Origin: Paragorgia papillata
Taxonomy: Eukaryota; Cnidaria; Anthozoa; Scleralcyonacea; Coralliidae
Reading direction: 5' to 3'
DNA: 64,000 bases
Assembly (NCBI GenBank): GCA_035771165.1
Contig: JAWNZC010000228.1
Location: 74,501-138,500, forward strand
Below, one piece after another: positions 14,681 to 29,697 of this stretch. The position numbers and the translations under genes are program-made. The notes under the pieces were generated by a model. That model was not told where the DNA came from. It made no database searches and was given only the letters and a program-made list of their open reading frames with translations. Numbering within the stretch: the stretch's first letter is position 1; each line of letters starts with the position of its first letter.

Positions 14681-17600
14681 ACAATCATGGCCAAAAGTGG
14701 TTTCGCAGGCAATCACTGACGATACTTTTTGGTGTTGGGAATTTGAACAATATTTTATCCCCCCCCCCCCCCCCCCCCCCCCCCTTTCCCCCATGTTCAA
14801 TGTTGGTGATTAGTTTAATTTCGCTCATGTTTCATATGGCAACATGACACCATTTAACATGGTATGTATTGTGAATAACATGAAACATGATGAATAATTG
14901 TTCAAACGCCAAAATATTTGCCTCTCGGTCTGCGCAACTTACTATCAAGTCATATTTATAGTTGTTAGCAAATTTTATGTGAAAGTGAATTGTAGCAATA
15001 ATAATTTTTTCACCACATTGTAGTCTATTATGGTTTTCCTGTCTTAAACATCAACATTGCAAGGGGGAGGGGGGGGGGGGGCGGGGAGGGGCTGTAAAGA
15101 TAGTAAAACTAAAGTTGCAATAATGAAATAACGAGTTAACAAAAACCAAATAGTAAACACAGCGCCATTTACGACGGTGTCCCGAAAAACTTTTGGCCAT
15201 GATTGTCTGATTTCCCGTTTGCCTATAACATCACTTTTGTCCCATCTTTATATGAGGAATGTGCTATGAAGGCGACAATTAACCAGATTTTTTCAAAGAA
15301 AGGGTCACCGCACAATGACCTAACACAAGCAGTTATATTATGTTCATTGTCCTAATTAGGCATCACCACTGTAGACATAAACAAAGGGCCACCAACCCCC
15401 CTCCCACCCCCGGGTAACATATACGGACAGTTCTCACTAACCAGTTCATCATTGTCAAACACGTCTTTTACTCTTATACGAAAGGACGTTGAAGACATTA
15501 TAAAATACGAAATATTACTCATGTATTGTTTTGTCTACATATTACGTTATCACTAGAAAATACGGGACAGCTTGTACAAATGCATTTCCAACAGTTCTCA
15601 CCCAAGGCCTGTCTTTAAAAATTATAAATAAGTTATGATTTATTTCTGAGTATTGGCGAGTACTGTTGGAAATGCATGAAAATCTGCGATTGAGAAGGGG
15701 AATTAAGAGAAACAAATTTACGCATATGGGCCTTTTATCAACTTTTACAATTTACGTAACTTTTTTGATGCAAACTACTCGCAAGATATTTTGTAAATGT
15801 TAGCGTGAGAAATGCGCGTGAGTAATGTCAAAATATTAACTAGTTAGCCCGTTACACTCCGATGACGTAATTCTGTCTCCAAGGATGAATGTTGCGAAAC
15901 AATGCTGCACATGGACTTAGTCTGATCTGCGTGGTCTCGGGGATTTGTTTCCAAAAATTGATAAAACCTCCATCGCAAGGAATAACTTGGCGTTTTATCC
16001 TCTGAAATACGAGATATGTTTTCGTTCGAATATCTTATACTGTATAATAACAATAATATCCGGTTCCTGGGGGGGACGTCATCAGGTTTGTACTTCTGAA
16101 CTGAAGTCTCTCAAACACTGTGAAAACTCAATTGCCACTTAACCGGAAATGACATTACGCGTCAGAACCCTTAAATTGCCTCCAAAAAATTAGTTACTTT
16201 TTGTCCGTGGACCCTTACACAGACTATCATGGCCAAAAGTGGTGGGACCACTGACGATACTTTTTGGTTGGAATTTGAACACCCCCCCCCACCCCCCCTT
16301 CACCCTGCAATGTTGTGATTTGTGTTAATTTCGCTCAAGTTTATATGGCAAACTGTCACACCATTTAAACATGGTATATAATGTGAAGTACATGAAACAT
16401 GATGAAATAATTGTGCAACGCCAAAATATTTGCTCTCTCGGCCTGCGAACTTACTATCAAGTCATATTTATAGTTGTAGCAAATTTTATGGTGAAAGTGA
16501 ATTGTAGCAATAATATTTTTCACACATTTGTTATTCTATTGTTTTCCTGGTCTTAAACACTCAACATTGACGGGGGACAGGGGGGGGGGGAGGGGCTATA
16601 GATAGGTAAAACTGAAAGTTGCAATATTGAAATAACGAAGTTAACAAAACATAATATTAACACAGCGCCATTTACAGAATGTGTCCCGATAAAACTTTTT
16701 GGCATGATTGTATGATTTCCGTTTGTCCTAAATAAACATCACTTTTGCCCATCTTTTAAATGAGGGAATGTGCGATGAAGGGCGACAATTAAACCAGATT
16801 ATTTCAACCGAAAGGGTTACCGCACAAAGTACTAACCACAAGCAGTTATATTTATGTCATTGTCCTTAATTAGGCATCACACTGTAGACAAAACAAAGGA
16901 GTCGTCGGTTGGTAACATAAACGGACAGTTCTCACTAACAGTTCTCATTGTCTAACACGTCTTTTACCTCTTATACGAAAGGACGTTGAAGACATTATAA
17001 ATACGGAATTATTAATCATGTATTGTTTGTATACATATAACGTATCAACTAGAAATACGACAGCTTGACTACAAATGCCATTCTCCAACAGTTTCTCACC
17101 AAGTCCTTGTCTTAAAAAATTACTAAATTAGTGTATATATTTATATTCTGAGTATTGGTGAGTACTGTTGGAAATGCATGAAAATCAGCGATTTGAGAAA
17201 GGGGAATTTAAGAGAAACACTTTTCGCATATGCCTTTTTATCAACATTTTACAATTTACGTAACAGTTTTGATGCAACTACTTCGCTGATATTTTGTAAA
17301 TGTTAGGTGAGAATTTGCGCTGTTGAGTATGTCAAAATATGTAACTAATAGCAGTCACACTCCGATGACGTCATTCTGTTCTCAAGATGAATGTTGCGAA
17401 ACAATTGTTGCCAATGGAACTTAGTTCTGATCCTGCGTGGTCTGGGGATTTGTTTCCAAAAATAAAAAAACCTCCATCGCTGAATTACTTGGCGTTTTAC
17501 CTCCTGAATACGAGATATGTTTTTCGTACGATGAATCTATACTGTAAAATAACACGTTATTTTCCGGTTCCTGGCTGACGGTCATCAGGTTTGTCTTCTG

Positions 17601-19768
17601 AACTGAAGTATCTCAATAACTGTGAAAAATCATAATTGCCACTAAACCGGAATGGAATTCCGCGTCAGACAGAAATCCTTAAATTGCCTTCCAAAAAAAT
17701 TTGTTACTTTTTGTCTGGACCCTTACACGACAATCATGGCAAATAGTGGTTGGGGCCACTGACGTACTTTTTTGGTTTGAATTTGAACACTAACCCCCCC
17801 CCCCCCCCCCCCCCCATTTTCCCCCCTGCAATCGTTGTGATTTGTGTATTTCGCTCATTGTTTCATATGGCAACATGTCAACCATTGTACCATGGTCTAA
17901 TGTGAAGAACATGAAAAGATGTTGAAATAATAGTGCAACGCCAAAGATATTTGCTCTCGGCTGCGCAACTTTCTATCCAATTCATATGTATAGTTGCTAG
18001 CCAAATTTTATGTGGAAAGTGAATGTAGCAATAATATTTTTTCACCAAATTGTATTCTATTTTGTTTTTCCTGTCTTAAACACCAACATTGCACGGGGTG
18101 AGGGGGGGGGGGGGGGGGGAGGGAGCTATAAGATAGTAAAAATAAAGTTTGCATTAATTGGAAATAACGAGTTACAAAAATACAAATATAAACACAGGCG
18201 CATGTACCGAGACTGTGTTCCCGAAAACTTTTGGCAATGATTGTCTGATTTCCGTTTGCTATTAACATTCACTTTTGCATCTTTAAAATTGAGGAATGTG
18301 CGATGAGGCGATCAATTAACCAGATTATTTCAACGAAAGGGTACCGCACAAGCAGGTTCTAACAAAAAGCAGTTATATTATGTCATTGTCCTAATAGGCA
18401 TCACACTGTAAGGTAGACAAAAACAAAGGAGTCGGGGTAAACAAATACGACAGTTCTCACTAACAGTTCTCATTGTCAAACAAGTCTTTTACTCCTTATA
18501 CGATAAAGACGTTGAAGCAAGACATTATAAATACGGAAATATTACTCTTGTATTGTTTGTTCTACATTTACGTATCACTAGAATTCGGACAAGCTTGACT
18601 ACAAATGCCTTTCCAACAGTTCTCCCACCCAAGTCCTGTCTTTAAAAATTATAAATAGTATATCTATTTATATCTGAGTATTGGTGTGTACTGTTGGAAA
18701 TGACATGAAAATCAGCGATTGAGAAAGGGGAATTAAGAAACAATTTACGCCATTGGCCTTTTTATCAACATTTAAATTTACGTAACAGTTTGATTGCAAC
18801 TTTACCTCGCAGGATATTTTGTATAATGTTAGGTGAGAAATGCGCCGTGTAGGTAGAGAGTAATGTCAAAATATTTACTAATAGCCGTCACACTTCGATG
18901 ACGTCATTCTGTTTCAGAGATGATTCGTTAAAGCGAAACAATGTGGACAATGGACATTAGTCATGAATCTGCGTGGTCTCGGGGATTTGTTTCCCTAAAA
19001 TTAAAAAAACACTCCATCGCAGAATAACTTGGCGTTTACCTCTGAAATACGGATATGTTTCGTAGATATCGTATACTGTAAATAAACAATATATTTCCGG
19101 TTCCTGGCGGGTGAAGTCATCAGGTTTGTCTTCTGAACTGAAAGTCTCTCAAAACTGTGAGAAAAACTCAATTTGCCACTTAACGGGAATGACATTCCGC
19201 GTCAGACACCTTAAAAATTGCTCCCAAAAAATTAGTACTTTTTGTTCTGGACCTTACCACAGACAATCATGGCCAAAAGGTGGTGGGCCACTGACGATAC
19301 TTTTTGGTTTGAATTTGAACACCCCCCCCCCCCTTTCCCCCAATGCTATGTTGTGATTTGTGTAATTTCAGTTCATGTTTCATATGGCAACATGTCACAC
19401 ATTTTTAACATGGTATAATGTGAAAAGAACATGAAACATCGATGAAATAATTAGTTGCGACGTCCTATTATTTGCCTCTCGGTTGTGCGCAACTTACTAT
19501 CCAAGTCATATTTATAGTTGTTGCAAATATTTATGTGAAAGTGACATTTGTAGCAATAATATTTTCACCACATTGTATTCTATTTATGTTTTCCTGTCTT
19601 TAAACACTGAACATTGCACGGGGGAGGGGGGGGGGGGGGGGAGGGGTTATAAGATAGTTAAAACTAAAGCTTGCATTAATGAAATAACGAGTTAACAAAA
19701 CAAATAATAAACACAGCGCCCATTTACCGACTGTGTCCCCCCCGAAATATAACTCTTTTGGCCATGAT
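14681..19768. repeat. Satellite 3: about 1.52-kb units, 3.3 copies
   Basis: The word ACAATCATGGCCAAAAGTGG or a close variant recurs near 14681, 16224, 17729 and 19263, giving a period near 1.5 kb. Each unit starts with a foldback segment of about 550 bases: CAATCATGGCCAAAAGT, then a C run, then a G run preceded by ACATTG, then ACTTTTGGCCATGATTG. The rest is unique AT-rich sequence with words such as GTACTGTTGGAAATGCATGAA. Homopolymer runs of up to about 26 C (14760 region) and about 17 G occur. The block is joined to satellite 2 on both sides at its inverted termini. No coding region is seen. Confidence 0.92.
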
Positions 19769-22700
19769 TTGGTAGGTTTATTTTATGAACTAAAAATGTT
19801 TTCGCAGACAATCAGTGACAAAAGTGTTGGGACACTTCAACGTAAAGGACAATATTTTCCGCTCCAAATATCCCCCGGCCCCCTTGTTCAATGTTGGTGA
19901 CTGTTTAGGCGTTCGTGTCAACGTTCACTGAGTTCCTTAATTTAAATTCAACATTGAATAGGGAGGGGGAGGGAGGGATACAATTTACTACCAAAATAAT
20001 TGAAAGAAATATTAGGTAAGTACCAACAATGCGAGATGTCCCAAGTATTTTGTCACTGATTGTCTGAAAAGCTATTTTCTTTATATTGTAAAAAATGCCG
20101 TTACAGTCCAACTTAGGAGCGTACTTTAAAGCCAAGAAAGCTAAAGCAATGTTATTGTAGACTAAATAAACTATTTCTGTGCAAAATTCAGTAAGGAAAT
20201 ATGACATTCAATAGTCAAAATGGCCCCCTGTTGTGCGTCTGTTCTGTCCACGGTTCTCACAAACGGTTCTCACTACGGTTCTCCACCAGAAAAACATGTA
20301 TTAGAACGAAGATTGTGGTTTAAAATGACATTTTCTGCACACCCGCCTTGTGATATGTTAGTTTTCAATAAGAAAATAATGCATATTTACAATTCACGCT
20401 CTTCAAATGCGTTTTTTATAACGATGCTCGCTATATTTATATAAATAACTTAATGCTATACTATATCTATAATACTGCGGAAGTGAGAACCGTCGCCGCT
20501 TTACCTCTAAATTATTTTATTTTGCCGATGCAATACCGGTTAAAACTCATTAAATGTAAAGTATACCATGCAGATGATATTAGAAAACAGCAGCACTGAC
20601 TATTTGTAAAGAAACAAGCGTAAATTAGCAAACTAACGTCCACGGTGTTCAGTGAGAACCGTGGTGAGAACCGTGAGAACCGTGGACGTTGTGACATTTG
20701 TCATGACAACCGTACAGGCGTTCTATTACGTTATATCTCTCTAATAATTTTCCGCAAATATTTCGCGTTTTATCTTAGTATGTATTAGTAATGTTGTACG
20801 TAATATGGTTGCTAATGAAAACCTAGAACAAGTTTCAATATGTTTTGTCCCTTTCGTGCCTTTAATAGACGAATGGTAGAAACGTTTAGAATTTCCGATT
20901 TTTTAAACCCTAGTATCCACTAGTCTACTAATATTTTATTAGATTTGGTGGCTGAAATTAAAATACGCGTACGGATTCTGCAGCCAATTGTTAAAATAAA
21001 TCAAAGGCCCCTACCTCAAATAGCGTTATTGCTAATACCGGCGCAGAACCCGATTTAATGGTTGCGCAACACTGGCTAAAATAAAACACGTTTATTAATT
21101 TTCGTTTAACGCGACGCCCGTTAGTTGAAGAGTGGTTATTTGTCACAAAGTTATACTCTACACATACATTAAATAAATGCGCAATCGAGTGATTGTGAAT
21201 ATATACAAACTTCGTTTTAGGTAAATCCAGCATTTTTTAATTGCATTGCTGATAACGCACCTATTTTAGGCCGAGAACCATTTTGCGTATAAATACTGAG
21301 TGGCAAGAGACTGCGTCTGTATTTAATGCATGCTTCAGACCTTGAGCAGTAAACTGACTTTAAAACAACAAAACATGCCTAATTTAATAGCTTGAAAATG
21401 CCCCATAACAATTTGGTTAACAATAAAATAGTGGGTGAGACGATCTTTGTCAAATAAAACTAAATTTTTAGAAAAATAAACTGACTAGGTAACTAGATGT
21501 TTATTATATGAACTAAATATGTATGTTCGCAGAACAAACAGTGGAACAAAAGTGTATGGACACACTTCAACGTAAAGGACAAATACATTTCCGCTCCAAA
21601 TAATCCCCCCTGGCCCCCCTGTTCAAATGTTGGTGACTGATTAGGCGTTCAGTGGTCAACGTTCACCTGAGTTCCTATAATTTAAATTCAACATTGAATA
21701 GGGAGGGGGAGGGAGGTGATACAATTTACTACCCAAAATAATTGAAAGAAATATTAAGGTAAGATACCCAACAATGCGAAGATGTTCCCCTAAGGTATTT
21801 TTGTCACTGTATTGTCTGAAAAGCTATTTTCATATTATATAATTGTAAAAAATGCCGTTACAAGTCAACTTTAAGGATGCGTACTTTTAAAGCCAAGAAA
21901 GCTAAAGCAATGTTATTGTAGATTTAATAAACTATTACTGTGCAGAAGATTCAGTAAGGAAATATGTTATACAATAGTCAAAATGGCCCCCATGTTTGTT
22001 GCGTCTGTTCTGTCCACACTCCCGGTTCTCACAACGGATTCTCACTACGGGTTCTTCACCAGAAACAACATGTATTAGGAACGAAGATTGTAGGTTTTAA
22101 AATGACATTCTTTCTGTTCACACCCGCCTTGGTGAATATGGTAAATTTTCAATAAGAAAATAATGCATATTTACAATTCACTCTCTTCAAATGCGATTTT
22201 TTATAAACGATGCTCGCTATATTTATAATAAATAGACTTAATGCTATACTATATCTTTATACTGCGGAAGTGAGAAACCGTCGCCGCTATACCTTCTAAA
22301 TTAATTTTATTTTGCCGATGCAAATACCGGTTAAAAGACTCATTAAATGTAAAGTATAACCATGGCAGATGATATTAGAAAACAGCAGCACTGACTATTT
22401 GTATAAGAGAAACAAGCGTAAATTAGCAAACTAACAGTCCACGGTGTTTCAGGTTGGGAAACCGTGGTGAGAACCGTGAGAACCGTGGACGTGGTGGACA
22501 TTTGTTCATGACAACCGTACAGGGCGGTTCTATTACGTTATATCTCCTCTAATAAATTTTTCCGCTAATATTTCGCGTTTTATCTTAGTATGTATTAAGT
22601 AAAGTAGTTACGGTAAATATGGTTGCTAAGTGAAAAACCTATAACAAGTTTCAATATGTTTTTGTCCCTTTCGATGCCTTTAATAGACCGTTGGTAACTT

Positions 22701-24994
22701 TAGAAAGTTCCTGATTTTATTAAACCTAGAATCACTTCTCTAAATATTTGATTTTGTGCTGAAAATAAAAATAACGCGTACGTTCTGCAGCAATTGTTTA
22801 AAATAAATCAAAGGCCCCTACCTCAAAAAGCGTTATTGCTAATACCCAGGCGCAGAACCCGTTTAAGGTTTGCCGCAACTGGGCTAAAATAAAACACGTT
22901 TTAATTTCGTTTAACGCGACGCGCGCGTTAGTATGAAGAGTGGTAATTGCGACAAGTTATACTACTCCCTACACATACATAAATAAATGGCCGCAATCCG
23001 TAGTGAGTTGTGAATATATTGCATACACTTCGTTTTTAGGTAAATCGAGCATATTTAAATTGGCATTGCATGAAAACGCAACGCTATTTTAGATCCGAAA
23101 CTATTTTGCATAATACGTGCAGAAGACGCCTTTGAGCAGTAAACTGACTTATTTAAAACAACAAAACTGCCTATTATATAAAGCTTGAAAATGCCCATAA
23201 CAATATTGTTAACAATAAATTGTGAACATCTTTTGTCAAATATAACTATTTTTAGAAAAATAACTTACTAGGAAACTAGGTTTATGTTTATGAAACTAAA
23301 TAATTTTATCGCAACCAATCAGTGACAGTAACAATGTTGTGGACCACCCTTCAAGCGTAAAGGACAATATTTTCCGCTCCAAAATATCCCCCGGCCCCGC
23401 CCTGATCAATTTGGTGACTTTGTTTAGGGCGTTCGTGTCAACGTTCACTTGAGTATCCTTAATTTAAATTATCAACATTTGAGATAGGGAGGGGGAGGGA
23501 GGGATATCAATTTACTACCAAAAATAAAATTGAAAGAAAATATATAGGTAAGTACCAAAATAAAAAAAAAACAATGTCGAGATGTCCCAAGGTAATTTTG
23601 TCACTGATTGTCCTGAAAAGCTATGTTTCTTTATATTGTAAAAAAATGCCGTTCCAGTCAACTTAAGAGCGTACTTTAAAGCCAAGAAAGCTAAAGCAAT
23701 GTTATTGTAGATTAAATAAACTATTTCTGTGCAAAATTCAGTAAGGAAATATGATATTCAATAGTCAAAATGGCCCCCTGTTGTGCGTCTGTTCTGTCCA
23801 CGGTTCACACAACGGTTCTCACTACGGATCTCACCAGAAAAACATGTATTAGAACGAAGATTGTTGTTTAAAATGACATTTTCTGCACACCCGCCTTGTG
23901 ATATGTTAGTTTTCAATAAGAAAATAATGCATATTTACAATTCACGCTCTTCAAATGCGTTTTTTATAACGATGCTCGCTATATTTATATAAATAACTTA
24001 ATGCTATACTATATCTTTATACTGCGGAAGTGAGAACCGTCGCCGCTTTACCTCTAAATTATTTTATTTTGCCGATGCAATACCGGTTAAAACTCATTAA
24101 ATGTAAAGTATACCATGCAGATGATATTAGAAAACAGCAGCACTGACTATTTGTAAAGAAACAAGCGTAAATTAGCAAACTAACGTCCACGGTGTTCAGT
24201 GGGAACCGTGGTGAGAACCGTGAGAACCGTGGACGTGGTGACATTTGTCATGACAACCGTACAGTCGTTCTATTACGTTTATATCTCTCTAATAATTTTC
24301 CGAAAATATTTCGCGTTTTATCTTAGTAATGTATTAGTAATGTTGTACGTAATATGGTTGCTAATGAAAACCTAGAACAAGTTTCAATATGTATTGTCCC
24401 TTTCGTGCCTATTAATAGACGTTGGTAGACGTTTAGAATTTCCGATTTTTAAACCAAGTATCACTTCTCTAATATTTGATTTTGTGCTGAAATTAAAATA
24501 CGCGTACGTTCTGCAGCAATTGTTAAAATAATCAAAGGCCCCTACCTCAAATATCGTTATTGCTAATACCGGCGCAGAACCCGTTTAAGGTTGCGCAACT
24601 GGCAACAATAAACACGTTTTAATTTCGTTTAACGCGAACGCCCGTTAGTTGAAGAGTGGTATTGCACAAGTTATACTCTACACATACATAAATAAATGCG
24701 CAATCGAGTGATTGTGAATATATTAAAACTTCGTTTTAGGTAAATCGAGCATTTTTAATTGCATTGCTGATAACGCACCTATTTTAGCCGAAACCTTTTT
24801 GCATAATACGTGCAAAGACGCCTTGAGCAGTAAACTGACTTTAAAACAACAAAACTGCCTATTTAATAGCTTGAAAATGCCCATAACAATTTTGTTAACA
24901 ATAAATTGTGAACATCTTTGTCAAATATAACTATTTTTAGAAAAATAACTGACTAGGTAACTAGGTTTATTTTTATGAACTAAAAATGTTTTCG

Positions 24995-25006
24995 CAGACA
25001 TGTCTG
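24995..25006. other. Foldback-free site in satellite 2 (copy 1)
   Basis: The palindrome CAGACATGTCTG stands where other units have the first six bases of the foldback segment, about 251 further bases, and its last six bases. Flanking sequence on both sides is ordinary satellite 2. Confidence 0.85.
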
Positions 25007-26385
25007 AAAAGCTATTTTCTTTATATTGTAAAAAATGCCGTTACAGTCAACTTAGGAGCGTACTTTAAAGCCAAGAAAGCTAAAGCAATGTTATTGTAGA
25101 CTAAATAAACTATTTCTGTGCAAAATTCAGTAAGGAAAAATGATATTCAATAGTCAAAATGGCCCCCTGTTGTGCGTCTGTTCTGTCCACGGTTCTCACA
25201 ACGGTTCTCACTACGGTTCTCACCAGAAAAACATGTATTAGAACGAAGATTGTGGTTTAAAATGACATTTTCTGCACACCCGCCTTGTGATATGTTAGTT
25301 TTCAATAAGAAAAATAATGCATATTTACAATTCACGCTCTTCAAATGCGTTTTTTATAACGATGCTCGCTATATTTATATAAATAACTTAATGCCTATAC
25401 TATATCTTTATATTGCGGAAGTGAGAACCGTCGCCGCTTTACCTCTAAATTATTTTATTTTGCCGATGCAATACCGGTTAAAACTCATTAAATGTAAAGT
25501 ATACCATGCAGATGATATTAGAAAACAGCAGCACTGACTATTTGTAAAGAAACAAGCGTAAATTAGCAAACTAACGTCCACGGTGTTCAGTGAGAACCGT
25601 GTGAGAACCGTGAGAACCGTGGACGTGGTGACATTTGTCATGACAACCGTACAGGCGTTCTATTACGTTATATCTCTCTAATAATTTTCCGCAAATATTT
25701 CGCGTTTTATCTTAGTATGTATTAGTAATGTTGTACGTAATATGGTTGCTAATGAAAACCTAGAACAAGTTTCAATATGTTTTGTCCCTTTCGTGCCTTT
25801 AATAGACGTTGGTAGACGTTTAGAATTTCCGATTTTTTAAACCTAGTATCACTTCTCTAATATTTGATTTTGTGCTGAAATTAAATAACGCGTACGTTCT
25901 GCAGCAATTGTTAAAATAATAAGAGGCCCCTACCTCAAATAGCGTTATTGCTAATACCAGCGCGCAGAACCCGTTTAAGGTTGCGCAACTGGCTAAAATA
26001 AACACGTTTTAATTTCGTTTAACGCGACGCCCGTTAGTTGAAGAGTGGTATTGCACAAGTTATACTCTACACATACATAAATAAATGCGCAATCGAGTGA
26101 TTGTGAATATATTAAAACTTCGTTTTAGGTAAAATCGAGCATTTTTAATTGCATTGCTGATAACGCACCTATTTTTAGCCGAAACCTTTTTGCATAATAC
26201 GTGCAAAGACTCCTTGAGCAGTAAACTGACTTTAAAACAACAAAATTGCCTATTTAATAGCTTGAAAATGCCCATAACAATTTTGTTAACAATAAATTGT
26301 GAACATCTTTGTCAAATATAACTATTTTTAGAAAAAATAACTGACAAGGTAACTAGGTTTATTTTATGAACTAAAAATGTTTTCG

Positions 26386-26397
26386 CAGACATGTCTG
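26386..26397. other. Foldback-free site in satellite 2 (copy 2)
   Basis: Same CAGACATGTCTG junction as at 24995, one 1.39-kb unit downstream. Confidence 0.85.
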
Positions 26398-27779
26398 AAA
26401 AGCTATTTTCTTTATATTGTAAAAAATGCCGTTACAGTCAACTTAGGAGCGTACTTTAAAGCCAAGAAAGCTAAAGCAATGTTATTGTAGACTAAATAAA
26501 CTATTTCTGTGCAAAATTCAGTAAGGAAATATGATATTCAATAGTCAAAATGGCCCCCTGTTGTGCGTCTGTTCTGTCCACGGTTCTCACAACGGTTCTC
26601 ACTACGGTTCTCACCAGAAAAACAAGTATTAGAACGAAGATTGTGGTTTAAAATGACATTTTCTGCACACCCGCCTTGTGATATGTTAGTTTTCAATAAG
26701 AAAATAATGCATATTTACAATTCAACGCTCTTCAAATGCGTTTTTTATAACGATGCTCGCTATATTTATATAAATAACTTAATGCTATACTATATCTTTA
26801 TACTGCGGAAGTGAGAACCGTCGCCGCTTTACCTCTAAATTATTTTATTTTGCCGATGCAATACCGGTTAAAAACTCATTAAATGTAAGAGTATACCATG
26901 CAGATGATATTAGAAAACAGCAGCACTGACTATTTTGTAAAGAAACAAGCGTAAATTAGCAAACTAACGTCCACGGTGTTCAGTGAGAACCGTGGTGAGA
27001 ACCGTGAGAACCGTGGACGTGGTGACATTTGTCATGACAACCGTACAGGCGTTCTATTACGTTATATCTCTCTAATAATTTTCCGCAAATATTTCGCGTT
27101 TTTATCTTAGTATGTATTAGTAATGTTGTACGTAATATGGTTGCTAATGAAAACCTAGAACAAGTTTCAATATGTTTTGTCCCTTTCGTGCCTTTAATAG
27201 ACGTTGGTAGAACGTTTAGAATTTCCGATTTTTAAACCTAGTATCACTTCTCTAATATTTGATTTTGTGCTGAAATTAAAATACGCGAACGTTCTGCAGC
27301 AAATTGTTAAAATAATCAAAGGCCCCTACCTCAAATAGCGTTATTGCTAATACCGTCGCAGAACCCGTATAAGGTTGCGCAACTGGCTAAAATAAACACG
27401 TTTTAATTTTCGTTTAACGCGACGCCCGTTAGTTGAAGAGTGGTATTGCACAAGTTATACTCTACACATACATAAATAAATGCGCAATCGAGTGATTGTG
27501 AATATAATAAAACTTCGTTTTAGGTAAATCGAGCATTTTTAATTGCATTGCTGATAACGCACCTATTTTAGCCGAAACCTTTTTGCATAATACGTGCAAA
27601 GACGCCTTGAGCAGTAAACTGACTTTAAAACAACAAAACTGCCTATTTAATAGCTTGAAAATGCCCATAACAATTTTGTTAACAATAAATTGATGAACAT
27701 CTTTGTCAAATATAACTATTTTTAGAAAAATAACTGACTAGGTAACTAGGTTTATTTTATGAACTAAAAAATGTTTTCG

Positions 27780-27791
27780 CAGACATGTCTG
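27780..27791. other. Foldback-free site in satellite 2 (copy 3)
   Basis: Third identical CAGACATGTCTG junction. The next unit (29175) carries the full foldback segment again. Confidence 0.85.
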
Positions 27792-29697
27792 AAAAGCTAT
27801 TTTCTTTATATTGTAAAAAAATGCCGTTACAGTCAACTTAGGAGCGTACTTTAAAGCCAAGAAAAGCTAAAGCAATGTTATTGTAGACTAAATAAACTAT
27901 TTCTGTGCAAAATTCAGTAAGGAAATATGATATTCAATAGTCAAAATGGCCCCCTGTTGTGCGTCTGTTCTGTCCAACGGTTCTCACAACGGTTCTCACT
28001 ACGGTTCTCACCAGAAAAACATGTATTAGAACGAAGATTGTGGTTTAAAATGACATTTTCTGCACACCCGCCTTGTGATATGTTAGTTTTCAATAAGAAA
28101 ATAATGCATATTTACAATTCAACGAACGTCAAATGCGTTTTTTATAACGATGCTCGCTATATTTATATAAATAACTTAATGCTATACTATATCTTTATAC
28201 TGCGGAAGTGAAGAACCGTCGCCGCTTTACCTCTAAATTATTTTATTTTGCCGATGCAATACCGGTTAAAACTCATTAAATGTAAAGTATACCATGCAGA
28301 TGATATTAGAAAACAGCAGCACTGACTATTTGTAAAGAAACAAGCGTAAATTAGCAAACTAACGTCCACGGTGTTCAGTGAGAAACCGTGGTGAGAACCG
28401 TGGAGAACCGTGGACGTGGTGACATTTGTCATGACAACCGTACAGGCGTTCTATTACGTTATATCTCTCTAATAATTTTCCGCAAATATTTCGCGTTTTA
28501 TCTTAGTATGTATTAGTAATGTTGTACGTAATATGGTTGCTAATGAAAACCTAGAACAAGTTTCAATATGTTTTGTCCCTTTCGTGCCTTTAATAGACGT
28601 TGGTAGACGTTGAAATTTCCGATTTTTAAACCTAGTATCACTTCTCTAATATTTGATTTTGTGCTGAAATTAAAATACGCGTACGTTCTGCAGCAATTGT
28701 TAAAATAATCAAAGGCCCCTACCTCAAATAGCGTTATTGCTAATACCGGCGCAGAACCCGTTTAAGGTTTGCGCAACTGGCTAAAATAAACACGTTTTAA
28801 TTTTCGTTTAACGCGACGCCCGTTAGATGAAGAGTGGTATTGCACAAGTTATACTCTACACATACATAAATAAATGCGCAATCGAGTGATTGTGAATATA
28901 TTAAAACTTCGTTTTAGGTAAATCGAGCATTTTTAATTGCATTGCTGATAACGCACCTATGTTTAGCCGAAACCTTTTTGCATAATACGTGCAAAGACGC
29001 CTTGAGCAGTAAACTGACTTTAAAACAACAAAACTGCCTATTTAATAGCTTGAAAATGCCCATAACAATTTTGTTAACAATAAATTGTGAACATCTTTGT
29101 CAAATATAACTATTTTTAGAAAAATAACTGACTAGGTAACTAGGTTTATTTTATGAACTAAAAATGTTTTCGCAGACAATCAGTGACAAAAGTGTTGGGA
29201 CACTTCAACGTAAAGGACAATATTTTCCGCTCCAAATATCCCCCGGCCCCCCTGTTCAATGTTGGTGACTGTTTAGGCGTTCGTGTCAACGTTCACTGAG
29301 TTCCTTAATTTAAATTCAACATTGAATAGGGAGGGGGAGGGAGGGATACAATTTACTACCAAAATAATTGAAAGAAATATTAGGTAAGTACCAACAATGC
29401 GAGATGTCCCAAGGTATTTTGTCACTGATTGTCTGGTAAAGCTATTTTCTTTATATTGTAAAAAATGCCGTTACAGTCAACTTAGGAGCGTACTTTAAAG
29501 CCAAGAAAGCTAAAGCAATGTTATTGTAGACTAAATAAACTATTTCTGTGCAAAATTCAGTAAGGAAATATGATATTCAATAGTCAAAATGGCCCCCTGT
29601 TGTGCGTCTGTTCTGTCCACGGTTCTCACAACGGTTCTCACTACGGTTCTCACCAGAAAAACATGTATTAGAACGAAGATTGTGGTTTAAAATGACA

